Positions 10,144-20,588 are shown, counted from the stretch's first letter. The stretch: 64,000 nucleotides of DNA from Nitrosomonas sp. (GCA_019745325.1 JAIETK010000001.1:186001-250000), one strand, 5' to 3'. Notes: a model not told the origin generated them from the letters alone. Made by a program: numbers and translations.

Positions 10144-10990
10144 AAATCTTTGATTCAATGATTTTTTGAATCGGATGGTAATCTAATCCTTTTGCTACAA
10201 ACCCTTTGACATCATTGGGAATCTTTTCCAATGCGGCTTGTGCTGCCGGTTCTGAAGCAAATTCTGCAAAAACGCACGCTCCTGAACCGCTCATGGCTGC
10301 TATTGTAGTATTTTCCAGTTTCTTTAGCCACTCCAAACATCTCGCGACCTCAGGGTATAAGCGGCAAACGACCGATTCTAGATCGTTATGTCCTTGCCAG
10401 ACGGAAAAGGGCGGTATTTTGATCGGTATTGTGTTTCGTGTCAATTCCTTACTGCCAAAAATCTCTGCGGTTGATACTGAAACGGATGGTACCAGAACCA
10501 GATACCAGGCGGGCGGGAGTTCAATCGCGGATAACTTCTCGCCGACACCTTCGGCAAACGCATTTTGACCGAAAATGAATACCGGAACGTCGGCGCCCAA
10601 TTGCAATCCCAGTTCGAGCAAGCGCGCTTGGCTCACATTGGCTTGCCATAAATGATTCAGTGCTACTAATGTGGTCGCCGCATCCGAGCTGCCGCCGCCG
10701 AGACCGCCGCCCATCGGAATTTGCTTGTGCAAAAAGATATCGACGCCTGCCGCGACGGCGGCTTCGCGCTGCAATAACGTGGCGGCGCGAACGCATAAAT
10801 CTTTGTCTTCCGGCACACCGGGAATCGGGGTGTGCAGTTTGATAATACCGTCGGGCCGCAACCGGAAACTGAGCTGATCTGAATAATCGATCAGGCGGAA
10901 TACGGTTTGCAACAAATGATAGCCATCCGGTCTGCGGCCGGTTACGTGTAAAAAAAGATTCAGTTTTGCCGGAGCGGGAAAGGTATGCAT
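10142..10990 (-). CDS. ispE: 4-diphosphocytidyl-2-C-methyl-D-erythritol kinase
   Basis: GHMP kinase of the non-mevalonate isoprenoid pathway. It phosphorylates the 2-hydroxyl of CDP-ME. The start at 10990 gives MHTFPAPAKLNLFLHVTGRR, the typical beginning with substrate Lys. The ATP-binding loop PMGGGLGGGSSDAAT is at about residues 93-107, and the C-terminal GHMP motif AAMSGSGACVFAEF is at about 238-251. Length of 282 aa is normal. It is preceded by lolB with a 7-bp gap and its stop codon overlaps tRNA-Gln. Confidence 0.96.
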   Translation of the reverse strand: MHTFPAPAKLNLFLHVTGRRPDGYHLLQTVFRLIDYSDQLSFRLRPDGIIKLHTPIPGVPEDKDLCVRAATLLQREAAVAAGVDIFLHKQIPMGGGLGGGSSDAATTLVALNHLWQANVSQARLLELGLQLGADVPVFIFGQNAFAEGVGEKLSAIELPPAWYLVLVPSVSVSTAEIFGSKELTRNTIPIKIPPFSVWQGHNDLESVVCRLYPEVARCLEWLKKLENTTIAAMSGSGACVFAEFASEPAAQAALEKIPNDVKGFVAKGLDYHPIQKIIESKI

Positions 10991-10997
10991 AGGCGAA

Positions 10998-11642
10998 TTA
11001 GTTGATTTTCCAGTTATCAACGATCAAGCGGATTTTCAGTTTCTGGTTTTCGAAGAACAAGTTGATGTTTTTTGGCAACGGCGTCGTACTGAACGAGGTT
11101 TGGGTAAAACTGTTGTAATGGATGTGCCAGCCGTCTTGCCGGATTGTGAGAAGCTGATTTTGCCGGTCCAGATCTTTTTCAGCGGCGGTCAGCGGTGAAT
11201 GTAATCCTTGAATCCAATACCGCAAGCCATCGAGCGGCAATCGCCAGCCGAGAATTTGTTCCGTCAAAGCTTCGACATCGTTGGCATAGTAACCTTCCAT
11301 TTTGGAAGTAATTAAACGAACCTCTTCAGCATCTCGGGTGATTTCCGCGACCGCCTGGCCCAATGGGGTGAATAACAGAATTTCGTCGTTCGCGGCAAAG
11401 TGTGCCCAGCGGAAACTGCCGGAAAAACTTTGTTTTTCGTCTTGGATTGCGATGCGGCCTAAAATATTAAAATCATAGGCTGGTGTTTTCTGCGCGGATG
11501 TTGCGGGATCGAATAATACGGTAGTGGCAACCGCATCGGATGGTGTTACTGTTGGAATGGTTTTGCAACCGTGCAGCAGAATTATCAGGCAACCGATCAA
11601 AATTCCCGGAAGAATGTTCCGCTGGTTTATTCGAAGCCACAT
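10998..11642 (-). CDS. lolB: Outer-membrane lipoprotein insertion factor LolB
   Basis: Receives lipoproteins from LolA and inserts them into the outer membrane. The N-terminus has a basic head, a hydrophobic stretch GILIGCLIILL and a lipobox LLHGC, so the mature protein is itself a lipoprotein. The body contains FNILGRIAI and FSGSFRWAH at about residues 58-80, typical LolB strands, and a C-terminal basic tail (KNINLFFENQKLKIRLIVD). The start at 11642 was chosen to place the signal peptide at the N-terminus; an upstream GTG/ATG in the same frame at 11708 is less likely. It lies directly upstream of ispE, as in many proteobacteria. Confidence 0.9.
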   Translation of the reverse strand: MWLRINQRNILPGILIGCLIILLHGCKTIPTVTPSDAVATTVLFDPATSAQKTPAYDFNILGRIAIQDEKQSFSGSFRWAHFAANDEILLFTPLGQAVAEITRDAEEVRLITSKMEGYYANDVEALTEQILGWRLPLDGLRYWIQGLHSPLTAAEKDLDRQNQLLTIRQDGWHIHYNSFTQTSFSTTPLPKNINLFFENQKLKIRLIVDNWKIN

Positions 11643-11723
11643 CACAGGCTGTTTGGATTTTCTCAATTCATTACAACGATTATCAATCTGATTCCTCAAG
11701 CCGCGCACACCGGGCGGCAGACG

Positions 11724-12002
11724 CTAGCTACTGGCGGTTCTATTGGTTTGTTGATAATCCGGCAGCACGATATTCAGTTCCAATGTTTCCTGATTTTCGT
11801 CCTGTTCAAAATTTATTGATATCGCGTCTTGATCGACATTTACATATTTCCGGATGACTTCAAGCAATTCCTTTTGCAATTGCGGTAAATACGATGGTTG
11901 ATTGCGGTATTTACGCTCGTGCGCGACAAGAATTTGCAGCCTTTCCTTGGCTACTGACGCAGTTTTAGGTTTGGAAGATCTAAAATAGTCAAGTAAGCTC
12001 AT
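11724..12002 (-). CDS. minE: Cell division topological specificity factor MinE
   Basis: Stimulates MinD ATPase and drives Min oscillation. The 92-aa product begins MSLLDYFRSS (membrane-targeting N-terminus), continues with the anti-MinCD helix AKERLQILVAHER at about 18-30 and the dimerisation part LLEVIRKYVNVD at about 47-58. The start ATG overlaps the minD stop by four bases (ATGA), so translation is probably coupled. Last gene of minC-minD-minE. Confidence 0.96.
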   Translation of the reverse strand: MSLLDYFRSSKPKTASVAKERLQILVAHERKYRNQPSYLPQLQKELLEVIRKYVNVDQDAISINFEQDENQETLELNIVLPDYQQTNRTASS

Positions 12003-12811
12003 TTTCTTCCTCCAAAAAGTCGCTTGAGAAATCCCTGTTTACCATCGATAAATCGATGCGGACGTTTCTCTCCTAAATATCGCGCAACGACATCGGCGTA
12101 AGCTTGACCGGCTTCGCTTTTTTCATCCAGTATGACCGGCATCCCGGCATTGGATGCGGATAAGACCGATTTTGATTCGGGGATGATGCCCAATAACTCC
12201 AGAGACAGTATTTCCTGCACGTCTTCCAGGCTTAACATCTCTCCCAATTTGACCCGGTCCGCATCGTAGCGGGTCAGCAATAAATATTCCTTGATCGGTT
12301 CTTCATTTCTTTCGGCCCGGCGTGATTTACTGGAAAGAATACCGAGCATGCGGTCGGAATCCCGCACCGATGAAATTTCAGGGTTGGTGACGACAAAAGC
12401 GTCGTCGGCGTAATAAAGCGCTAAATTGGCGCCCTTTTCAATACCGGCGGGTGAATCGCAGACAATATACTCAAAATCCTTGGATAATTCGTCCAAAACC
12501 TTACCCACGCCTTCTTGCGTCAGCGCATCTTTGTCGCGCGTTTGCGAGGCCGGCAGGATATACAGCAGGTTACAGTTTTTATCGCGGATCAGCGCTTGAT
12601 TGAGACTGGCTTCACCATTGATCACATTGATAAAATCATAGACCACCCGGCGTTCGCAGCCCAAAATTAAATCCAGGTTGCGCAGTCCCACGTCGAAATC
12701 GATAACAGCCGTTTTGTGGCCTTTTTTCGCTAATCCCATGGCAATCGCTGCGCTCGTTGTGGTTTTGCCGACGCCCCCCTTGCCCGATGTCACGACTATA
12801 ATTCTTGCCAA
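11999..12811 (-). CDS. minD: Septum site-determining ATPase MinD
   Basis: Membrane-cycling ParA/MinD ATPase that carries MinC. The deviant Walker A SGKGGVGKTTT is at residues 9-19, switch I-like DFDVGLRNLD at about 38-47, and Walker B YIVCDSPAGIE at about 115-125. The C-terminus FLKRLFGG is the amphipathic membrane-targeting helix. Length of 270 aa is normal. It is 24 bp downstream of minC and overlaps minE by 4 bp. Confidence 0.97.
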   Translation of the reverse strand: MARIIVVTSGKGGVGKTTTSAAIAMGLAKKGHKTAVIDFDVGLRNLDLILGCERRVVYDFINVINGEASLNQALIRDKNCNLLYILPASQTRDKDALTQEGVGKVLDELSKDFEYIVCDSPAGIEKGANLALYYADDAFVVTNPEISSVRDSDRMLGILSSKSRRAERNEEPIKEYLLLTRYDADRVKLGEMLSLEDVQEILSLELLGIIPESKSVLSASNAGMPVILDEKSEAGQAYADVVARYLGEKRPHRFIDGKQGFLKRLFGGRK

Positions 12812-12835
12812 TTGCGCCTCCTTTACTGTTTGGTC

Positions 12836-13609
12836 TTAAGCGATTTCTTTAATGATCAATGCATGATCCTGAAGGTAGATCTGTACCGGATTGTTATAGG
12901 TTTGCTTATTGATATCCTCACTGGTTTTATAGTCGCCAGCGATCGATATAAGCTCCGCCTGCAAATCGAAACAAAAAATTCTGGCGGCGGTATTGCCATG
13001 CACACCCGCCAGTGCACGTCCACGCAGGGTATTATAGACATGTATGTTGCCTTCAGCCATTATTTCGGCGCCGGCGCTGACCTGCGACAGAATGATCAAA
13101 TCACCGGATGCGTAGATGCGTTGCCCGGAGCGGATCGGATGGGTTACCAAGGTTGCAGCCGCAGGCACGGGCGGGATCGCAACCGGTTTTACCGGTTCTT
13201 TAGGCGGCTTGATTTCAGGTTGAACGCTGGCCTGTTGAACGGGTTCCTGTTTGGGTGGTTCGCCAATGACGATGGAACTTCCAAGATCGCGCACGGTATC
13301 GATAGGAATGAACAAGGCGCGAGCTTGCTGGTTTTGGTGTTCATTGCCGCCACGGATGCCGACCGGGAAAAAACCTATCCTGCGGAGCAGATCAATGATA
13401 TTGGAAAGATTCAATTCCAGATTCTGCTTATTAAGTTCCCGCAAATCGACGATGACCGGAGAATCTTTGAAAAATTCCGGAGCCAGATTTATCTTTTCAT
13501 GCAAAGTCTGTTCAATGGCGGCGATGTTATTGGTAAAAAGAATCAGGATGGGAGAAAAAAAAGTGCTGCTTTTAAATTCCAGTGCTGGCGTTGAAGAAGT
13601 ATTTAACAT
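12836..13609 (-). CDS. minC: Septum site-determining protein MinC
   Basis: FtsZ assembly inhibitor delivered by MinD. The N-terminal domain (about residues 1-115) includes VIVDLRELN. A proline/lysine/valine-rich linker (about 120-150) joins it to the beta-helical C-terminal domain with RSGQRIYASGDLIILSQVS and the RGRALAGVHGN strand, typical for binding MinD. Length of 257 aa is slightly longer than E. coli MinC because of the linker. First gene of the min operon. Confidence 0.95.
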   Translation of the reverse strand: MLNTSSTPALEFKSSTFFSPILILFTNNIAAIEQTLHEKINLAPEFFKDSPVIVDLRELNKQNLELNLSNIIDLLRRIGFFPVGIRGGNEHQNQQARALFIPIDTVRDLGSSIVIGEPPKQEPVQQASVQPEIKPPKEPVKPVAIPPVPAAATLVTHPIRSGQRIYASGDLIILSQVSAGAEIMAEGNIHVYNTLRGRALAGVHGNTAARIFCFDLQAELISIAGDYKTSEDINKQTYNNPVQIYLQDHALIIKEIA

Positions 13610-13711
13610 TTTCAGGGTTTACGATCGATAAGGGCACGGGTAATTCACGGCTTGTCGGAGCCGTTGTTGTTGTCAGGATGATATCACCGAACATGCCCGA
13701 TTTATGAAAAC

Positions 13712-15448
13712 TTAATCGATGATTTTCTTTTTGGTAAGCCTTTTTAATGTTTCCAGCAAGACATCGTTATCCGGGTCTTTTTCCAAAGCGGCGCGCCAGA
13801 TATTTTTAGCATCTTCTTTTGCGCCTTGTATCCAAAGCACTTCGCCCAAATGGGCGGCAATTTCGGGATCAGGCTTGGCGGCAAAAGCCAGATTCAAATA
13901 ATTCAGCCCTTCTGCAATATTACCCATGCGGTAGTATACCCACCCCAGACTATCCATGATATAGGGATCTTCGGGCGACAATTCCAGAGCCCTTTTGATC
14001 AGATTCAGCGCTTCGGGCAATTGCTTGCCGCGGTCGGCATAGCTGTACCCCAGCGCATTGTAGGCATGGGGGTTGTCAGGCCTGAGCTGAATCAGTTTGC
14101 GTAAGTCTTCTTCGAGGATATTGAATTTGCCCAGTTTGTCGGCAGCCAAGGCGCGGTCATAGAGCAACTCGGGATAATCGGGTAATTTCTTTAAGCCGTC
14201 GTTCAGTAAGTTGAATACTTCTTGATGGGCTTTGGTTCTGCGCAGGATTTGCGCTTCCGCCAGGATTAAATGCGCCGTTTGCTGATCATTGGCGGCCGGC
14301 AGGTTTTGCAGATGCGCCCGCGCTTCTTTTAAAAAACCCTTGGTTGCGAGCAAATCGGCGTATCGGATTTGCGACGGTAGAAAGCGGCTGCCGCTTTTGA
14401 CCATTTGATACGATTGCATTGCCATGTCCCCGCGGCCGGTTTCTTCGTAAATCTGACCAAGGTGAAAATGCACGGCGTTGGCATCTTTATAACCTAAATC
14501 CAAGGCTTTTTTGAAACTGGATTCGGTGGTGTCGAAATCACCCATTTCGGCGGCTAATAATCCCGTTGCGAGCGTGATTTCCGGGTCGTTCGTATTATTG
14601 TCCAGTAACCATTGCACTTGCTCGCGCGCTTGATCCAACTGGTTATCGCCGATTAATGAACGCGTATAGGCAATGCGCACTTCGTTGGAAGCAGGAAACT
14701 TCTGTAAATAATCACGGTAGAAATTGCCGGCATCGGCGGCTGAAATCCGTTGCAGTATTCTGCCATTATGCACAGCCGCGACTTCCCAATCAGGGCGTAA
14801 TTCCAGTGCGCGTTGCATTTCGTCTTGCGCGAGCTGGTGCTGGTTGGCAAACCAGGCGGCCTGTGAAACCGCAAAATGAACTTCCGGAGAATCTTTATAA
14901 GGCCGGGACAGGTGCTGAACCAGCCGCAGCGTTGCCGCTCTGTCCGGATTGCGGGACAGCAGTTGATTCAGTTGCATGAACGCATTCCCGACTTGATCGG
15001 TTTGCGATGCCAATAATTTTTCAAGATGCGGTTTGGCTGCATCCAATTTACCGAGGTTCACCAACAGCGCGGCAATGGTCTGGCGGGCATCCACTGAATC
15101 CGGCTCAAGTTCAATCCACATGGTTGCAGCCTGTTCGGCGGCTATGGGATTGCCCGCGTGCAGCGAAATTTCTGTTGCCCGTTTGGCGAGCCGCGGATCT
15201 CTGGTAGTCTTGGCGAGCTTGATATAGCGATTAACTGCGATGTCCAGATTACCGCGCTGCAAAGCGGTTTCGCCCACTAAAAAATCGAATAGGATCGGGG
15301 CGGTCAGCTCTTGTTTGGGTAAGTTTTGATGACCCTCGTCGTCTTGCTCGATGGATTCCCCGGTTTTATCTGCCGCCTGGTTGGCAGGCATCTGCGCGCA
15401 AGCAGAAAGGCCAGATAGCAATAACACATATAGAATTTTTAATTTCAT
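13712..15448 (-). CDS. Tetratricopeptide-repeat lipoprotein
   Basis: Predicted outer-membrane-anchored scaffold of 578 aa. The start at 15448 places a signal peptide (MKLKILYVLLLSG) before the lipobox LSAC at the N-terminus. The mature part is almost wholly TPR units, for example AADKLGKFNILEEDLRKLIQ and the well-formed repeat PHAYNALGYSYADRGKQLPE with the next one DSLGWVYYRMGNIAEGLNYL near the C-terminus. TPR lipoproteins of this kind are common upstream of lolB-ispE in betaproteobacteria; here minCDE lies between. The partner is unknown. Its upstream gap (15449-15858) contains repeat copy B. Confidence 0.85.
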   Translation of the reverse strand: MKLKILYVLLLSGLSACAQMPANQAADKTGESIEQDDEGHQNLPKQELTAPILFDFLVGETALQRGNLDIAVNRYIKLAKTTRDPRLAKRATEISLHAGNPIAAEQAATMWIELEPDSVDARQTIAALLVNLGKLDAAKPHLEKLLASQTDQVGNAFMQLNQLLSRNPDRAATLRLVQHLSRPYKDSPEVHFAVSQAAWFANQHQLAQDEMQRALELRPDWEVAAVHNGRILQRISAADAGNFYRDYLQKFPASNEVRIAYTRSLIGDNQLDQAREQVQWLLDNNTNDPEITLATGLLAAEMGDFDTTESSFKKALDLGYKDANAVHFHLGQIYEETGRGDMAMQSYQMVKSGSRFLPSQIRYADLLATKGFLKEARAHLQNLPAANDQQTAHLILAEAQILRRTKAHQEVFNLLNDGLKKLPDYPELLYDRALAADKLGKFNILEEDLRKLIQLRPDNPHAYNALGYSYADRGKQLPEALNLIKRALELSPEDPYIMDSLGWVYYRMGNIAEGLNYLNLAFAAKPDPEIAAHLGEVLWIQGAKEDAKNIWRAALEKDPDNDVLLETLKRLTKKKIID

Positions 15449-15667
15449 GAGAAATCCGTTTGATTTTGGAAAATTGGATGATCCGTGCTTTATACGGCGC
15501 TGGAGTAATTCATAAAACACATCGATCCTTGTACATATCGTTTAATACCGCTGCGTGTTTTAGGCTGGATGCTATTGTAACAAAGGCCATCGATTACTTT
15601 GATTCGGATAATAAAGTGAATAAATAGCTATTTAGCATAAGTAGTAATGATTGTCATCACGAAAAGC

Positions 15668-15817
15668 AAGGGAAGCGCTGAATAATTGGCTGTGCAAGCG
15701 GTTCGCTGTGTTGGCCGGTACCCGGAAACTCGCTTATCGTTATGATATGCTTCGTTTCTTGCGTGCCACCTGTCTTGCATTCCATTATGCCCGGCGGATT
15801 AACCGGCGTTTCCTTAA
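15668..15817. repeat. Inverted-repeat element, copy B (degenerate, about 150 bp)
   Basis: Lies in the 410-bp gap between the divergent TPR lipoprotein and lnt genes. The left end (GGGAAGCGCTGAATAATTG) and right end (GGATTAACCGGCGTTTCCTTAA) are diverged forms of the terminal repeats of copies A and E, and the length agrees. No ORF inside is credible. The rest of the gap must hold promoters for both neighbours, but I see no clear one. Confidence 0.6.
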
Positions 15818-15858
15818 ACGCTGAGAACAGCATTAACTTATGAAAGTTCACAGTTCTA

Positions 15859-17427
15859 TTGTTGCTGCGCGCGAATAAGCGTAACTTTTTTGCGATATTT
15901 TTTCATTTTTTATCATTGACACGATTGAAGAATCCTTATTTAAAATTGCTGCTGGTTTATCTGGCGGGCGCGGTGACGGTACTTGGTTTTGCGCCTTTCT
16001 ACCTGTTTCCGGTGCCGGTCATGACGTTGGCGTGGCTGCTGGCGCTGTGTCATAAAAACCGGAATCCGCTCAAAAACGCCGTCCTCGGCTTTAGTTTCGG
16101 CATGGGTTTATTTAGCGCTGGCGTTACCTGGATTTATGTCAGTTTGCACGATTTTGGCGCGATGCCGGTGCCGGCCGCGGTGACGGCATTGATCGTGCTG
16201 TGCGCTTACCTGTCATTATTTCTGGCGTCCAGTTGCTGGTTGCTGACGAAGCTGCGTCCGGAGTCACCGCTGTTGTGGGCGGCGTTGGCCGGAGCATTGT
16301 GGATGCTGTCCGAATGGCTGCGCGGCACGTTGTTCACCGGTTTTCCTTGGTTGACGCTGGGTTACTCACAAGCGCCGTTCAGCCCCTTGGCCGGTTTTGC
16401 GCCGGTCGTTGGGGTGTATGGGATTTCGCTGATCATTGTGTTCAGCGCCGCCCTGCTATTTTTCTGGCTTGAAAATATCCGTGAAAAATGGCGCTGGGGA
16501 GCGGCTTTGCTAACGATCTGGTTGTGCGGCTTTGCGTTGCAGATGATCGAATGGGTGCAGCCCGAGGGCGAGCCGGTCACGGTCAGTCTGCTGCAAGGCA
16601 ATATTTCGCAGGATTTGAAATGGCGCGCGGATCAGATCGAACATTCGATGGAAACCTACGCGCAGTTGATCCTGGAAAGCGACAGCCGGTTGATCGTGAC
16701 GCCGGAAATATCGATTCCGCTGTTCAACGACGTAGTGCCGCCCGCGTATCTGGCGTATATCGCCGAGCATGCCCGCAATGTCAAAGGCGATGTGCTGATC
16801 GGCCTGGCCGAGCGTGATCATGAAGACGGCGATGCCTATTACAACACTATGTTCAGCCTCGGTTCCTCGCCGGAACAAAGCTATCGCAAGCATCATCTGG
16901 TGCCGTTCGGCGAATACATTCCGTTCAAGCCGCTGTTCGGCTGGGTGATTCAAGTGCTGCAAATTCCGCTGTCGGATTTCTCGCGCGGCGGGCTGGATCA
17001 ACAGCCGATGGATATCGCCGGGCAGCGCGTGGCGATCAATATCTGTTACGAGGATGTGTTCGGAGAGGAAATCATCAATCAATTGCCGCAAGCCACGCTG
17101 TTGGTGAATGTCAGCAACGATGCCTGGTTTGGGCGCTCGATCGGGCCGCAGCAGCATTTGCAGATCTCGCAAATGCGCGCGCTGGAAACCGGCCGTTACA
17201 TGCTGCGCGCCACCAACACCGGCGTCACCGCGATCATCGACGAACGCGGACGCGTGCTGGATACCATTGAAATTTTCATCACCGCGGCATTGCACGGCAT
17301 GGCGCAAGGTTTCACCGGCGCAACCCCGTACGTGCGCATGGGCAATTATCCGGTGCTGGGATTGGCAGTGTTGTTATTGAGCATCGGATTGTTATCCGCC
17401 TTCCGCGCCGCGCGGAAAACCCGGTAA
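15859..17427 (+). CDS. lnt: Apolipoprotein N-acyltransferase
   Basis: Inner-membrane enzyme that adds the third acyl chain to lipoproteins. About six N-terminal transmembrane helices (to about residue 225) precede a periplasmic nitrilase domain and a final helix. The catalytic Glu-Lys-Cys triad is visible in VTPEIS, RKHHLVPFGEYIP and INICYEDVF. The start is uncertain: TTG at 15859 gives 522 aa, but TTG at 15916 or 15925, nearer LKNPYLKLLLVYL, would fit homologues better, and none has a clear ribosome site. It is 41 bp upstream of glyQ and may be co-transcribed with it. Confidence 0.93.
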   Translation: MLLRANKRNFFAIFFHFLSLTRLKNPYLKLLLVYLAGAVTVLGFAPFYLFPVPVMTLAWLLALCHKNRNPLKNAVLGFSFGMGLFSAGVTWIYVSLHDFGAMPVPAAVTALIVLCAYLSLFLASSCWLLTKLRPESPLLWAALAGALWMLSEWLRGTLFTGFPWLTLGYSQAPFSPLAGFAPVVGVYGISLIIVFSAALLFFWLENIREKWRWGAALLTIWLCGFALQMIEWVQPEGEPVTVSLLQGNISQDLKWRADQIEHSMETYAQLILESDSRLIVTPEISIPLFNDVVPPAYLAYIAEHARNVKGDVLIGLAERDHEDGDAYYNTMFSLGSSPEQSYRKHHLVPFGEYIPFKPLFGWVIQVLQIPLSDFSRGGLDQQPMDIAGQRVAINICYEDVFGEEIINQLPQATLLVNVSNDAWFGRSIGPQQHLQISQMRALETGRYMLRATNTGVTAIIDERGRVLDTIEIFITAALHGMAQGFTGATPYVRMGNYPVLGLAVLLLSIGLLSAFRAARKTR

Positions 17428-17468
17428 AATCCGCATGTTTCTAATTTAACGCGAATACTCAATATTTC

Positions 17469-18395
17469 ATGCCGACACTGACTTTTCAGGAAATCATTCT
17501 CACCCTGCAGCGTTATTGGGACAAGCAGGGCTGCGCCATTCTGCAACCGTACGATATGGAAGTCGGCGCGGGCACCAGCCACACCGCCACCTTTTTGCGC
17601 GCCATCGGCCCGGAGCCGTGGAAAGTGGCGTACGTGCAGCCGTCGCGCCGTCCAAAGGACGGCCGTTATGGCGAAAACCCCAACCGCTTGCAGCATTATT
17701 ATCAATTCCAGGTGGTGCTGAAACCGGCGCCGAAAAACATTCTGGATTTGTACCTCGATTCGCTGCGCGAACTCGGTTTCGATCTGACGCAAAACGACGT
17801 GCGGCTGGTCGAGGACGATTGGGAAAACCCGACGCTAGGCGCTTGGGGATTGGGCTGGGAAACCTGGCTGAACGGCATGGAAGTGACGCAATTCACCTAT
17901 TTTCAGCAGGTCGGCGGCATCGACTGCAAGCCGATCACCGGCGAGATCACCTACGGCTTGGAGCGTCTGGCGATGTATTTGCAAGGCGTGGAAAGCGTGT
18001 TCGACCTGACCTGGACCAAGGGATTGCGCTACCACGACGTGTACCATCAAAACGAAGTCGAGCAATCAAAATACAATTTTGAAGAAAGCGACACTGAATT
18101 TTTGTTTCTGGCGTTCGGCAAGCACGAAGACCAAGCCAATCACCTGATGAACAAGCAATTGGCGCTGCCAGCTTACGAGCAAGTATTGAAAGCCGCGCAT
18201 ACGTTCAATCTGCTCGATGCGCGCGGCGCGATTTCCGTAACCGAGCGTGCGGCGTATATCGGCCGCATCCGCAACCTGTCGCGCCAAGTTGCCAGAGCCT
18301 ATTACGACAGCCGTAAAAACCTCAATCCGCCGTTCCCGATGGCGCCGCGCGAATGGGTCGCGCAAATGCCCGACATGCAGGAATCCGCATCATGA
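17469..18395 (+). CDS. glyQ: Glycyl-tRNA synthetase alpha subunit
   Basis: Catalytic subunit of the bacterial alpha2beta2 glycyl-tRNA synthetase. Class II features include the N-terminal [20 protein letters not shown], motif 2-like [20 protein letters not shown] at about residues 57-76, and a conserved [14 protein letters not shown] segment near 160. Length of 308 aa is usual. Its stop overlaps the glyS start by four bases (ATGA), consistent with coupled translation. Confidence 0.98.
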   Translation: MPTLTFQEIILTLQRYWDKQGCAILQPYDMEVGAGTSHTATFLRAIGPEPWKVAYVQPSRRPKDGRYGENPNRLQHYYQFQVVLKPAPKNILDLYLDSLRELGFDLTQNDVRLVEDDWENPTLGAWGLGWETWLNGMEVTQFTYFQQVGGIDCKPITGEITYGLERLAMYLQGVESVFDLTWTKGLRYHDVYHQNEVEQSKYNFEESDTEFLFLAFGKHEDQANHLMNKQLALPAYEQVLKAAHTFNLLDARGAISVTERAAYIGRIRNLSRQVARAYYDSRKNLNPPFPMAPREWVAQMPDMQESAS

Positions 18396-20587
18396 CCCAA
18401 AACCTGCTCGTCGAACTGCTGGTGGAAGAACTACCGCCGAAATCGTTGAAACAACTGGGTGCGAGTTTCGCTGAATTACTCGCTGACAGCCTGAAAGCGC
18501 AAGGATTGATCGCCTCCGATGCGGCAATCACGCCGTACGCCACCCCCAGACGGTTGGCGGTGCATGTCGCCAACGTTGCGGCGCAAGCCGCCGATCAAGC
18601 GGTCACGCAAAAACTGATGCCGGTCAAAGTCGGCCTGGACGCGCAAGGCCAAGCGACGCCGCCGCTATTGAAAAAACTGGCTAGCCTCGGCGGGGATGCC
18701 TCGGTTGTGCCGCAGCTCAAACGTGCGTTGGATGGCAAAACCGAAACGCTGTTTTGGGATACCACCGTGACAGGCACATCGCTGACCGATGGACTGCAAA
18801 AAGCGTTAGAGGAAGCGATCGACAAGTTACCGATCCCCAAAGTGATGACATATCAGTTAGCCGATGGCTGGAGCAGCGTCAATTTTGTGCGCCCCGCGCA
18901 CGCGCTGACTGCATTGCACGGCGCAGACATTGTTCCGGTGAATATTCTCGGTCTGCAAGCTGGGAGGGAAACCCAGGGGCATCGCTTTGAAGCGAAAGTG
19001 AATCCCATCGTAGTGCACAATGCCGACAGTTACGCACAACAATTACAAACTGAAGGTGCTGTGCTCGCAAGCTTTGCCGAGCGCCGCGCCGAAATCGCGC
19101 GCCAGCTCGCCGTAGCCGCTGCGAAAGAACATCTCACGCCCATCGACGACGATGCGCTGCTCGACGAAGTCACCGCGTTGGTCGAACATCCGAACGTGCT
19201 GGTTGGTCAATTCGACGCGGAGTTTCTGCACGTGCCGCAGGAATGCCTGATTCTGACGATGAAGGCGAACCAGAAGTACTTTCCGTTGCTCGATGTCAAT
19301 GGAAAACTGGCAAACAAATTCCTGCTGGTATCCAACATTCGCCCATCCGATCCTACGCAAGTCATCGCCGGTAACGAACGCGTAGTGCGTTCGCGCCTTG
19401 CCGACGCCAAGTTTTTCTTTGATCAGGATCGCAAAAAGACGTTGGCATCGCGTTTGCCGGAACTGGATAAAGTGATTTATCACAATAAGCTGGGTACGCA
19501 AGGTTTACGCATGCACTATGTGCGTGAGGTCGCCTATATGATTGGGAAACATTTAAATGTAGCAACTTCGGCACATGAAGCAGCTAAGCTAGCAAAGGCT
19601 GATTTATTGACCGATATGGTTGGTGAATTTCCCGAGCTGCAAGGCATCATGGGACGATACTATGTGCAGCATGAAGGCTTAGGCGACGAAATTGCGTTTG
19701 CCATCGAAGATCAGTACAAGCCGCGTTTTGCCGGAGATGAATTGCCTCGTAACGATGCTGGAGTCAGTTTAGCGCTGGCGGATAAACTGGTGACTTTGAT
19801 CGATATGTTTTATATGGGCGAGGTACCGACTGGTGACAAAGACCCGTTTGCTTTACGCCGTCATGCGCTCGGTGTTATTCGAATATTAATCGAAAAGAAT
19901 TTATCGCTAAAACTGGATGAGTTAATTCGATCAGCAATTAATATCCTTCGAGACCAGCAAATTGCTCGGAAGTGGCACTCAGATTGCCATGAAAAAACAC
20001 AAGAATCGGCTAATTCATTGAGTTGTCGCCAGTTTGCGTATGGGTTTGCAGATAGTGAAACGCACGAAGTGATTTTTACAAAATTATTTGATTTTATCTA
20101 CGAACGCCTTGCAGGATCTTTACGCGAACAAGGCTACACCGCGCAGGAAGTCGATGCCGTACTCAGTTTGAATCCGCAAAATCTGAGAGATATTCCCAAA
20201 CGACTCGCCGCCGTGCGAGCGTTTGCTGCACTGCCGGAAGCGGTCAGTCTGGCGGCGGCCAACAAGCGCGTCGGCAATATTCTCAAGAAATCCGAAAGCA
20301 CTATCAGTGACACTGTCGATACCGGCTTATTACAGGAGGCAGACGAACAGGCGCTTTATCAGGCGCTGCAAGCTATCCAGCCAAAAACTGAACAAGCCTT
20401 TGCCGCCGGTGATTACACCGCTTCGCTGCAAATGCTGGCAACGTTGAAAACGCCGGTCGATACGTTTTTCGATCATGTGATGGTGAACGTCGACGATGAA
20501 AAATTGCGCAACAACCGGCTGGCGCTATTGGCGCAACTACATCGCGTCATGAACCGTATCGCCGATCTTTCCAAACTCGCGTCTTAA
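18392..20587 (+). CDS. glyS: Glycyl-tRNA synthetase beta subunit
   Basis: tRNA-recognising subunit paired with GlyQ. The start at 18392 ([20 protein letters not shown]) is chosen by the ATGA overlap with glyQ. The frame also opens at 18353 but lacks family support there. The HD-like and anticodon-binding regions are present, with [19 protein letters not shown] at about 335 and [15 protein letters not shown] near the C-terminus. Length of 731 aa is normal. The stretch 19520-20100 is visibly more AT-rich than the rest of the gene but stays in frame. Confidence 0.97.
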   Translation: MTQNLLVELLVEELPPKSLKQLGASFAELLADSLKAQGLIASDAAITPYATPRRLAVHVANVAAQAADQAVTQKLMPVKVGLDAQGQATPPLLKKLASLGGDASVVPQLKRALDGKTETLFWDTTVTGTSLTDGLQKALEEAIDKLPIPKVMTYQLADGWSSVNFVRPAHALTALHGADIVPVNILGLQAGRETQGHRFEAKVNPIVVHNADSYAQQLQTEGAVLASFAERRAEIARQLAVAAAKEHLTPIDDDALLDEVTALVEHPNVLVGQFDAEFLHVPQECLILTMKANQKYFPLLDVNGKLANKFLLVSNIRPSDPTQVIAGNERVVRSRLADAKFFFDQDRKKTLASRLPELDKVIYHNKLGTQGLRMHYVREVAYMIGKHLNVATSAHEAAKLAKADLLTDMVGEFPELQGIMGRYYVQHEGLGDEIAFAIEDQYKPRFAGDELPRNDAGVSLALADKLVTLIDMFYMGEVPTGDKDPFALRRHALGVIRILIEKNLSLKLDELIRSAINILRDQQIARKWHSDCHEKTQESANSLSCRQFAYGFADSETHEVIFTKLFDFIYERLAGSLREQGYTAQEVDAVLSLNPQNLRDIPKRLAAVRAFAALPEAVSLAAANKRVGNILKKSESTISDTVDTGLLQEADEQALYQALQAIQPKTEQAFAAGDYTASLQMLATLKTPVDTFFDHVMVNVDDEKLRNNRLALLAQLHRVMNRIADLSKLAS

Positions 20588-20588
20588 T

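Noticed and set aside
15657..15851. 64-codon minus-strand frame covering repeat copy B
   Set aside because: It lies wholly inside the degenerate inverted-repeat element and is not seen in the other copies.
16510..17307. 265-codon minus-strand frame opposite lnt
   Set aside because: Opposite a well-conserved enzyme; the His/Gln/Arg-rich product is typical of antisense shadow frames.
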